DNA from: Achromobacter piechaudii NBRC 102461
GTDB taxonomy: Bacteria > Pseudomonadota > Gammaproteobacteria > Burkholderiales > Burkholderiaceae_B
Assembly: GCF_001571245.1 (NCBI RefSeq)
Contig: NZ_BCTK01000005.1
Coordinates: forward strand, 496,001-560,000
Reading direction: 5' to 3'
DNA: 64,000 bases
Of the stretch, positions 57,542 to 64,000 are shown in pieces; position 1 is the stretch's first letter; each line of letters begins with the position of its first letter. The notes beneath the pieces are model-generated. The model was given only the letters and a program-made list of their open reading frames with translations. It searched no databases and was not told where the DNA came from. The position numbers were made by a program, and so were the translations under genes.

Positions 57542-57622
57542 TGTGAGTGATGTGAGTGTACTTGTTTACTTATTTTTCATACCTTTTCATCGTTGAAAAA
57601 GGTAATAAGGTGACCGCTCACA
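57542..57622 (+). promoter_or_regulatory. Candidate replication origin or operator upstream of the primase
   Basis: A third pair TGTGAGTGATGTGAG (57542-57556) is followed by an AT-rich tract, an inverted repeat CCTTTTCA-TCGT-TGAAAAAGG (57582-57603, one base bulged) and an inverted copy CTCACA (57617-57622), ending 26 bp before the primase start. The arrangement resembles the cis sites used by P4-type initiator primases. It is inferred from layout. Confidence 0.55.
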
Positions 57623-57647
57623 CTACTCGCGCTCGAGGAAATTTCCC

Positions 57648-59951
57648 ATGAGTAGTGGACCCAATACCGGTGTGAATCCGGCCTTCAGTGAAGCAATAGA
57701 CGTATGCCGAGCGTTGTTCGGGGATACGTGGTCATTCACGATCAAGCTGATCAAGCTTGGTCACGAGGGCAGGATTGAGGATGTGAAGCTCTCGTACGGC
57801 ACATTGACCACCCAAATCAATCAGTTCCCAGTTTGGAAGGCAGAATATTGGCAGCCGTTCCTGATGGTCGGGATGAGCGATGGCGAGGGGCTCGGGGCCA
57901 ACAACGTGGATGGAACTTGGGCCCTTGCCGTCGACTTGGATCACGATGTTGATATGTCCTTGTGGACCGATGCCCCTTTTCGGCCCACTGTTGCGATCAA
58001 CACGTCCGGCAAACGGCAACACATGTTGTGGATCTTGAAGGAGCCGATTGACAGCGCTACCCATCGCCTAGCCGCCCGTGCTCTTGCCTATCGACTGGGT
58101 GGAGACCCCTGCTTTGCGCATGAAGCGCAGGCCGTACGGTTGCCTGGTTTTGTGAATCAGAAGCATGGAACTTTGGTCAGGGCTTCATTGTGTAGATATG
58201 ACCGGGCGTACGACTACGCTCGCTTGGCTACAGCCTTTGATTTCGATCTGGTCGCCGCCACACTGCAAGCCGACGTTCCTATGATGACCAAATCGCTCTC
58301 GATCGCCGCTGCATCTGAGGAAGATAAAAATAGGCGGGTCGAGCACTTGAAGGATGCCCTGCGCCATATCCCGGCCGATGACTACGGCCTGTGGGTCAAA
58401 GTGTTAGCTGCGCTGCGCACCTTGGGGCCAGGCGGTGATGACCTCGCAAGGGAATGGTCTAAAAAATCACCAAAATTTGACGAGGGCATGTTTAACAGTA
58501 AATGGCGGGATGTTGAGACCATTACCTCTGTCAGCCCGGCCTCCATCTTTTATATTGCGATGCGTCATGGGTGGCACAACCCCGGTTTTGGTACACCCAA
58601 GATAAGCTCGCGTGAACCGCTTACGGAACGAACCCTTGGTCGATTGCTGGCGGCTGTAATGCACAAGGATTTCGCTGTTGCCCGCACTGGGCAGGAGGAT
58701 AAGCCGACATTGCATCCATTGAGGTGGGATGGTAGCAAGTATGCGGCGATCGACCCCTTCGCATTTCGCCAATGCGTGGAAGCCTATTGCCGGAAGTTAG
58801 TCGTTAGCGATGACGACGACGCTAGGCGTACGCTCGCAACGGCAATAGCCAAGCATGCAGGCGATGGTCGTACGTTGGACTCGCTGGGACGAAGTGCGCT
58901 CGAGTTTCTGCTTCCATCAAGTGATTCGCTGTATGCCGCGCAGTATCCGTATTTCCCGGTCGCCAATGGCATCTTGAACCTGTTGAGCGGACAGCTCATT
59001 CCCAACCAGATTCGGGCTATTTCGTATCGTCATAGTGCGGTGGCCTTTGATCCAAATGCTCAGGCGCCTCGATTTAAGCGGTTTTTGGAGGAGGTCTTTG
59101 AAGGCGATGGGGAAGTCATCAAGTTTATTCTGCGGCTTGCCGGTAGCATCCTTTTGGGGAAACCAGTGGATCACATCTTCGTGATCTTTCATGGACCGCA
59201 AGGCCGCAATGGCAAGTCCGTACTTGTCGAAGTACTGATGGCGATTTTTGGTGCCTTTTCGAGCACAGTGGGGGTGGCGACGATCATGGTCAAGAGCACG
59301 ATGACTGACGGTCCGACGTCGGCACTGGCTAGGCTGCAAGGCAAGCGGTTGGTGATCATCAGTGAGCCTAATGGTAAGCATCAACTGGACGCGGGACTTG
59401 TTAAGCAACTGACCGGAGGGGATCGGATCACGGCTAGGCCGCTCTACGGGACCGAAATTGAATTTCTGCCCGAGTTCACGCCCATCATGGTCACCAATTT
59501 CATCCCCAAGATTCACGCTGCCGATGAGGCGCTGTGGGCGCGCATAAAAATCATCCCGTTCACTCGGACTTTTTCGCCGAAGGAGGTCGATCACGGCCTT
59601 AAAGATAAACTGCTGATGGAGCTTCCAGGCATTCTTAATATGTTGTTGTGCGGAACGGCTGATTACCTGGAAAATGGCCTGCAGGCACCTTCAAAGGTCA
59701 ACGCCGCAGGGCAGATGCAGCGTAAGCTGGCAGATGGATTTGAGGCATGGCTTGAGGAGCGAACTGTAGGCGGGGACCAGGAGAGCCAGTTCAAGCCCCT
59801 CCATGACGATTACGTGGCATGGGCAAAGTTGAATCCTGAGTTCGATCGCCTAAGGCAGACGGAGTTCAAGGCGAAGCTAGATTGCATCTTTAAGTCCCGG
59901 CTGCACCGCAACAACAGACTGTTTTCTGGTATATCGCTAAAGCTGATGTAG
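57648..59951 (+). CDS. P4-type DNA primase-helicase
   Basis: 767 aa replication initiator. The N-terminal RepB/AEP-like primase region has D96-L-D98-H-D100, a HMLWIL strand and a PriCT_2-like segment (ALRHIPADDYGLWVKVLAAL). The C-terminal D5-N and SF3 helicase part has GPQGRNGKS at residues 516-524 (Walker A), VIISEPNGKHQLD and GDRITARPLYG, then VTNFIPKI. It resembles the P4 alpha group and pox D5 helicases, in which the protein binds its own origin. TGTGAG repeats lie directly upstream. No start-site conflict. Confidence 0.9.
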   Translation: MSSGPNTGVNPAFSEAIDVCRALFGDTWSFTIKLIKLGHEGRIEDVKLSYGTLTTQINQFPVWKAEYWQPFLMVGMSDGEGLGANNVDGTWALAVDLDHDVDMSLWTDAPFRPTVAINTSGKRQHMLWILKEPIDSATHRLAARALAYRLGGDPCFAHEAQAVRLPGFVNQKHGTLVRASLCRYDRAYDYARLATAFDFDLVAATLQADVPMMTKSLSIAAASEEDKNRRVEHLKDALRHIPADDYGLWVKVLAALRTLGPGGDDLAREWSKKSPKFDEGMFNSKWRDVETITSVSPASIFYIAMRHGWHNPGFGTPKISSREPLTERTLGRLLAAVMHKDFAVARTGQEDKPTLHPLRWDGSKYAAIDPFAFRQCVEAYCRKLVVSDDDDARRTLATAIAKHAGDGRTLDSLGRSALEFLLPSSDSLYAAQYPYFPVANGILNLLSGQLIPNQIRAISYRHSAVAFDPNAQAPRFKRFLEEVFEGDGEVIKFILRLAGSILLGKPVDHIFVIFHGPQGRNGKSVLVEVLMAIFGAFSSTVGVATIMVKSTMTDGPTSALARLQGKRLVIISEPNGKHQLDAGLVKQLTGGDRITARPLYGTEIEFLPEFTPIMVTNFIPKIHAADEALWARIKIIPFTRTFSPKEVDHGLKDKLLMELPGILNMLLCGTADYLENGLQAPSKVNAAGQMQRKLADGFEAWLEERTVGGDQESQFKPLHDDYVAWAKLNPEFDRLRQTEFKAKLDCIFKSRLHRNNRLFSGISLKLM

Positions 59952-60029
59952 GATCTAGTTTTGACGTTGCGCGTGTGCTAGATGGTGCGTGCGGAACTGC
60001 GAATTTTTAATGGCCATGCTCCTGGAGAA

Positions 60030-60096
60030 CGTAGAATGAAACGGAATTCGACGTAAGGTCATAGTGATTTAGAGTGAAAATTCGTGCGATTCTACG
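60030..60096. repeat. Two-part inverted repeat upstream of the TIGR04141-type gene
   Basis: CGTAGAAT-N6-GAATT (60030-60048) mirrors AATTC-N5-ATTCTACG (60079-60096). It could be an operator or a stem-loop in the 183-bp gap after the primase gene. No gene was found in that gap. Confidence 0.55.
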
Positions 60097-60134
60097 GCGG
60101 CTTGAGTTCAACATAAAACGGAGCGGAGGTGTCT

Positions 60135-61934
60135 GTGGTGGGGGCAACGGGTAAAAAGAGAATCGCGCTGAATGTGTATCTTCTAAAGGTAAACGCTGAC
60201 CCCGGATCAAAGGGGCTCTGGTCGCAGAAGGACTTTTTAGCCCGCCCTGTGAGTAGCTCTGGCAAGGCGGCACAGATTAGGGCCGAAGTTCATCCACTTG
60301 GCCCAGATGGTGAGTTAGGTACTCTATTTATCAGGAAGCCAGTCACAGAATCAGAGCCTGAATGGCTCGATTTCGTGCGAAAAGGATTCACAGATGCCTC
60401 CCCTCTTCAAAAGCTGAAGAACCGAAGTGTCTCAGCCATTTTGGTGGTCGAATGCCATGACAGACAGTTCGTCCTGGCGTTTGGACATGGACGATTCATG
60501 ATCGAGCCTCGCCTAATCGAAGACCGCTTCGGCATTCGTGTCGTTTTGAACAGCATCTCACCGGATCAGGTGGCTTCTATTGACCGGCAAACATTCGACG
60601 CGTCTCCGAGAATTAGCAGGGTGCAAACGATTAAGGCCTCCTCGGTTTCTGACTTCATGATCAGTCCGGAGCAGGACCTCTTGCGGGGACTCGTAGGATT
60701 CACCAAGCCAGAGTACAAGAAGACCCTCGGGGGACTAATTGCCGGCATCGACTCATTCAAAACCTCACTATCTGTTGAGCTCTCTGATCTGTCAGAGACC
60801 CTCCGGGTCTCGCTCGAGCGTTCAGAGTCGAAAGACTATTTAGCGCGGGACTCGCAGGGCAACAACAGCCAATTCGCATGGGTTGAGAATCTATTGCCTG
60901 TCAAGGATAAGGCTCTCATCGATGAACTGGATAAGGCGGTCTGGAAGCAGCTAAGTTCACGGCATTTAGAGAATATGTGGTTAGCAATACCTGACATTGT
61001 CGACTGGAGCCAGGTAACTGGCTTTAGCTATTCGCAGGCCTCATCTGAGCGGGAAATAGAGACAAGCCTTGACCTAGCAAGATTTCTGACCACCTTGCGT
61101 AAGGGTGCCACTCTTGACACCGTCAAAAGGAAAGAAATCCTGATGATCATGGCAAGTGGTGTACCGCCTCAGCGTTTTGGTGCTTTCAAGTGTATCTATG
61201 CCGAGATCAAGAAGCATGTGGATCTCTTCATCTTGCATGTTGGCACTTGGTTCCGCGTTGAAGGATCCTTTCAGAGTGCGGTCGAGAAGTACTACGCGTC
61301 CTTACGGCGCAAGACGTTTGTGCCTCCATTTATGCAATATCAGCACACCGGAGAGGGACCATATAACGAAGCTGTTTGTGCTGCTAGTCCATCTACCCAT
61401 GGAATGTTGGACCGTCGGCTCGTCAGGTTTGGAGGCACGTATGACAAAATAGAAGTTTGTGACATCCCCAAGGTTCCTCCGGCGGGAGCCTCAACAGGTT
61501 TCGAATTTATCCATGTGAAGCGTGGGCGCAGCTCCGCGACTCTCAGTCACCTATTCTCGCAGGGTCTCGTGGCATCTACCCTTCTTGTCAGAGAGGGGGC
61601 GTTTGTGGCCGAAGTCAACAAGCAACTGGCGACGTTAGGGTTGCCACAGTTGCCAAACAGATTTTCGGCACACGGAAACGAAATTGTCTACGCAATCATA
61701 GATGGACCGGCGGGCACTGCGCTGGACATCCCGTTTTTTAGCAAGGTGACATTGCAGAACTGCGCCAAGTCAATCTCAGCTTTTGGGTATTCAGTCAGCC
61801 TGATGCATATCCCCGAGTCTGCCGCGCATCTTGCAGCGGTGGCAGCGAAGGTCATAAAGAAAAGGGCCACGAAGAAGGTGGGGAAAAAGAGAGGAAAGCT
61901 GCCCTCGGCTTCTGCGGGCACGGCGTCGCCGTAG
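60135..61934 (+). CDS. TIGR04141/DUF6119-family sporadically distributed protein
   Basis: 599 aa from the GTG at 60135, which sits 5 bp after GGAGG (60125-60129); GTG at 60129 overlaps that site and 60138 is a further option. The C-terminal half carries FEFIHVKRGRSSATLSHLFS, then QGLVASTLLVRE, the pattern I recall for the TIGR04141/DUF6119 family. Members are scattered among genomic islands and have no assigned activity. No transmembrane, nuclease or ATPase motif is evident. The Lys-rich tail (KKVGKKRGK) could contact nucleic acid. A defence role is only inferred from the island setting. Confidence 0.62.
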   Translation: MVGATGKKRIALNVYLLKVNADPGSKGLWSQKDFLARPVSSSGKAAQIRAEVHPLGPDGELGTLFIRKPVTESEPEWLDFVRKGFTDASPLQKLKNRSVSAILVVECHDRQFVLAFGHGRFMIEPRLIEDRFGIRVVLNSISPDQVASIDRQTFDASPRISRVQTIKASSVSDFMISPEQDLLRGLVGFTKPEYKKTLGGLIAGIDSFKTSLSVELSDLSETLRVSLERSESKDYLARDSQGNNSQFAWVENLLPVKDKALIDELDKAVWKQLSSRHLENMWLAIPDIVDWSQVTGFSYSQASSEREIETSLDLARFLTTLRKGATLDTVKRKEILMIMASGVPPQRFGAFKCIYAEIKKHVDLFILHVGTWFRVEGSFQSAVEKYYASLRRKTFVPPFMQYQHTGEGPYNEAVCAASPSTHGMLDRRLVRFGGTYDKIEVCDIPKVPPAGASTGFEFIHVKRGRSSATLSHLFSQGLVASTLLVREGAFVAEVNKQLATLGLPQLPNRFSAHGNEIVYAIIDGPAGTALDIPFFSKVTLQNCAKSISAFGYSVSLMHIPESAAHLAAVAAKVIKKRATKKVGKKRGKLPSASAGTASP

Positions 61935-62145
61935 GCAGAGTCGAGGACGCCTAAGCCTTCTTGTGGATTCAGCTTTCCGATGTTACCAACAACCTACCAG
62001 AGGCTTCTAAGGCGGCCGTACGCATTCAGATGTTGTGCCACGTTAATTTTTAGGCGTCCTTGGCAAGCACGTTGTAAGCGCCCGGTGAACCCATCTTCCG
62101 CATCTGCGTTGTCCCCGATAGTGTCCACCACTTTAGGTGGACACC
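61935..62145 (+). other. Region between the TIGR04141-type gene and the IS66 remnant
   Basis: It contains an 11-bp perfect inverted repeat, AGGACGCCTAA (61944-61954) with TTAGGCGTCCT (62050-62060), around 95 bp, then an IS66-type end GTAAGCGCCCGGTGAAC at 62074, and a hairpin GTGTCCACC-ACTTTA-GGTGGACAC at 62121-62144. No gene was found. Confidence 0.6.
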
Positions 62146-62421
62146 ATGTCGAAGACAGAATTAACGCTGACGAATAAGCGCCGGTCTTATCCCAAGCCCC
62201 TGAAGGTGCAGATTGTGGCCGAATGCAGCCAGCCCGGGACGTCGATTGCGGGCGTCGCTCTGTCGCACGGCGTGAACGCGACCCTGGTGCACAAATGGAT
62301 CCGATAGGCCGAGCGTCAGCCAGGCGTGGTTCCTCCCTTCGTGCAGGTTGTGGTGTCGCCACAGCCCGCGGCGAATCGCCACATCGAGATTCACCTGTCG
62401 CGCGGTCCCGTGCGAGGTTAG
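62146..62421 (+). pseudogene. IS66-family tnpA (orfA) remnant
   Basis: Reads MSKTELTLTNKRRSYPKPLK, then HGVNATLVHKWIR, an IS66 TnpA-type HTH opening, but an in-frame TAG at 62305-62307 interrupts it. The continuing frame (ending HIEIHLSRGPVRG) stops at 62419-62421. An IS66-type terminal repeat lies upstream at 62074, and a second similar end, GTTAGCGCCCGGCGAAC, starts at 62417. No tnpB or tnpC follows, so the element is broken. Confidence 0.78.
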
Positions 62422-62812
62422 CGCCCGGCGAACACATATTGAACGCGTGCGGTTGTAGTCACACGATTGTTCATCCGTGAAAAGTGGCGAGGAATTGCGT
62501 TGGGTGCCGCGTGTGGGCAAATCCAGACCTCTTGCTCTATTGAGATGTATCATGCTTAGCCAACAACCGTCCTCGTGATAGCTGGAAGGATTGTCCTAGG
62601 GAGGCTTAAGTGAATCGTCTGCGTGATTCGCGGCATTGCTAAAGGCGAAATATTAGGCGTAAGCACCATCTCTACGCGTAACGCCTTCAATGGGCTTGGG
62701 GGGTATGGTTTCCTGCGTAATACCTCATTGGTTAGGTGTCTTTTTACTGCGTATTTCTTCCGATAAACATCGCGCATCGCGCGATCTCTCGCTAAGCCGC
62801 GATTGAATTGCA
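62422..62812 (+). other. 391-bp gap between IS66 remnant and PLD nuclease gene
   Basis: No gene or clear promoter was recognised. It begins with the second IS66-like end sequence. Confidence 0.5.
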
Positions 62813-63763
62813 ATGATTAGAGCTCACTTCGAATCGATCTATGACTGCTTGCTCGATGAGCTCGCAAAGGCCCGACACTCCGTTCGCTTGTGTGTCGCTT
62901 GGATGAACCCGGCTCTATTCGCTCACGTTTTCCAGGGGCTGCTTGACAGAGGTGTGCAGATTGAGATTGCGTACTATGACGTTTTGCAGAATCAGCGCTT
63001 AGGGCAGCACTTCCGCCATTCGCCGATTCGCTTTTATCCTGTAACGCCTCGTGGGTACCGTGCGTACATGCATCACAAGTTTTGCATTATTGACGATGAA
63101 GTGCTCATAACCGGAAGCTATAACTGGACAAAAAATGCGGCGCGAGGCTTCGAAAATATCATTGTTGCTACACATGACTTTGACCTCGTGAAGCAGTACA
63201 AACACGAATTCGAAGACGTCAAGGAATATGTGTTGGGGGGAAGTGCTCGTAGAATGAAGCTGTGCTCTCAGCATCCGTACTGTCGTTCTGAAGCTTACTA
63301 CGTAGCCGTCCTGTATCCAGACGATGGACATACCCGCATCGCCACTGGTGTCTGGCAGGTCTGCGAGCGGGCCCAGCATGCCAAGTTGGTTTCTAGTGAC
63401 CCCCATATTGACGACGAGTTTGAGGTATATCAGGAGGACTTCGATGAACCGACAGGTCGGGGAGACACGATTGCGGCTCGTCGGGAGGACATGCGGCACG
63501 CATTTGAGAAAGAGCGCGAGTCGATTAGCCGTAACAGGGATGCAATAGTAAAGCGCTTCGGGATGTCCATAGATGCTTATGGCACGATGCGCATGAAAAA
63601 TGAAGCTATCGAGTTAAAAGGAGGCGGCGGTGGCTATTTTCGGCCCGAGCATGAAATTTTGGTGGAGTGGAGAGATGTCTACTACCGAAAGACGATTCCG
63701 GACGTTCTTTCAGAAGACGGCGGCTATGGGCAAATCATCCGTGGTGAAACTTGGACTTGGTGA
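62813..63763 (+). CDS. Phospholipase D-like nuclease
   Basis: 316 aa with a single PLD half-site H87-x-K89-x4-D94 (MHHKFCIIDDEVLITGSYNW) plus the downstream N and E (FENIIV), so it probably works as a dimer. The single-HKD layout is like bacterial Nuc and defence nucleases. The C-terminal half is not part of the PLD domain; it contains a Cys/His cluster (LCSQHPYC) and a coiled-coil-like stretch (RREDMRHAFEKERESI). No signal peptide. It lies between two IS66 remnants in the island; a nuclease or defence role is inferred. Confidence 0.8.
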   Translation: MIRAHFESIYDCLLDELAKARHSVRLCVAWMNPALFAHVFQGLLDRGVQIEIAYYDVLQNQRLGQHFRHSPIRFYPVTPRGYRAYMHHKFCIIDDEVLITGSYNWTKNAARGFENIIVATHDFDLVKQYKHEFEDVKEYVLGGSARRMKLCSQHPYCRSEAYYVAVLYPDDGHTRIATGVWQVCERAQHAKLVSSDPHIDDEFEVYQEDFDEPTGRGDTIAARREDMRHAFEKERESISRNRDAIVKRFGMSIDAYGTMRMKNEAIELKGGGGGYFRPEHEILVEWRDVYYRKTIPDVLSEDGGYGQIIRGETWTW

Positions 63764-64000
63764 TTGAATGCGCGCCGGGGAAGGGTAAAAGGTGCGCGTG
63801 ATGCGGGCGCGCCGCCCCATACGTTCACCACCCGCGCCAGCGCCGTATCACTGCTGGCACGCATGTCCATCGGGTCGACGGCTAGCCATATGGCATCGAT
63901 CCGGATCGCCGCAACCAATCTCGTAGCAGCGTCCCGCATGCACTGACACCTTGCGGGGCCAGCGTATCGACGCCACCGCTACGCCGCGGTTCGATCTCGA
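63764..64000 (-). pseudogene. IS66-family tnpA/tnpB fragment at the window edge
   Basis: Read on the minus strand, residues IDAIWLAVDPMDMRASSDTA then LARVVNVWGGA (about 63790-63939) match the start of IS66 TnpB. Homology breaks off at about 63790, so the gene is truncated. The preceding 60 bp at the edge (reading EIEPRRSGGVDTLAPQG) resemble a TnpA C-terminus in another frame. It reads toward the PLD gene, opposite to the tnpA remnant at 62146. Confidence 0.7.

Larger units (their letters stand above)
55471..64000 (+). mobile_element. P4-like integrative element in tRNA-Leu(GAG), right end outside the window
   Basis: Starting after the tRNA 3' end, the segment carries a P4-type integrase, an AlpA-like regulator, clustered TGTGAG repeats, a P4-type primase-helicase, a TIGR04141-type gene, IS66 remnants and a PLD nuclease. 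Base composition is visibly less G+C-rich than the rest of the window. No second copy of the tRNA 3' end was seen by eye up to 64000, so the element continues. No capsid, conjugation or packaging genes are visible in this part. Confidence 0.8.

Noticed and set aside
62146..62421. A functional IS66 orfA
   Set aside because: An in-frame TAG at 62305 and the absence of tnpB and tnpC next to it show it is broken.
55471..64000. A second tRNA-Leu 3' end marking the right border of the island
   Set aside because: No match was seen by eye in the remaining sequence; the border must lie outside the window.

Overview
The window is a high-G+C betaproteobacterial chromosome segment, most like Achromobacter/Bordetella (Alcaligenaceae). 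The signs are the core gene order (rarA-serS, ilvI-ilvN-ilvC-pssA, rpsO-pnp, tpiA-secG-tRNA-Leu), several orphan Bug-type solute-binding proteins with tctBA genes, and many LysR/IclR-controlled catabolic clusters. This assignment rests on gene content and recall, not on a database search.

Layout. 1-3144: end of a peptide-type ABC importer (permease start and binding protein) and a DSD1-like PLP enzyme, all minus strand. 3313-6927: deaminated glutathione amidase, RarA and SerS. 7158-9127: small or exported hypothetical genes and a phage-like ASCH-domain gene. 9192-17964: a catabolic region with a CodA-like amidohydrolase, LysR, an enolase-superfamily enzyme, a Bug protein, then IclR divergent from an MHS transporter-nitrilase-flavin reductase operon. 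18306-25764: chemoreceptor, tRNA-Ser(CGA), CPA2 antiporter, 3-hydroxybutyrate dehydrogenase, YaaA and a FUSC membrane protein. 26259-36080: branched-chain amino acid genes ilvI-ilvN-ilvC, pssA, two lipoproteins, rpsO-pnp and ilvA. 36530-43871: orphan tctBA, a PIN protein, a lipoprotein pair, an intron-containing tRNA-Leu(UAA), and TPR and RDD proteins. 43997-48295: LysR, CaiB/BaiF CoA-transferase, Bug protein and HMG-CoA-lyase-like enzyme, which together look like an organic-acid uptake, activation and cleavage set. 48367-50944: tRNA-Ser(UGA), quinone oxidoreductase, tpiA, secG. 51143-55265: a Fur-controlled ECF sigma/FecR/TonB-receptor iron-uptake cassette.

From tRNA-Leu(GAG) at 55386 to the right edge, base composition falls visibly and gene content changes. 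A P4-type integrase, an AlpA-like regulator, paired TGTGAG repeats, a primase-helicase, a TIGR04141/DUF6119-type protein, IS66 remnants and a PLD-family nuclease form a tRNA-integrated, P4-like element. Its right end lies beyond the window.

The two most interesting items are a roughly 224-nt group I intron splitting the anticodon of tRNA-Leu(UAA) (40839-41062), and the satellite-like island with its candidate replication origin (three TGTGAG-N3-TGTGAG pairs) and possible defence cargo.
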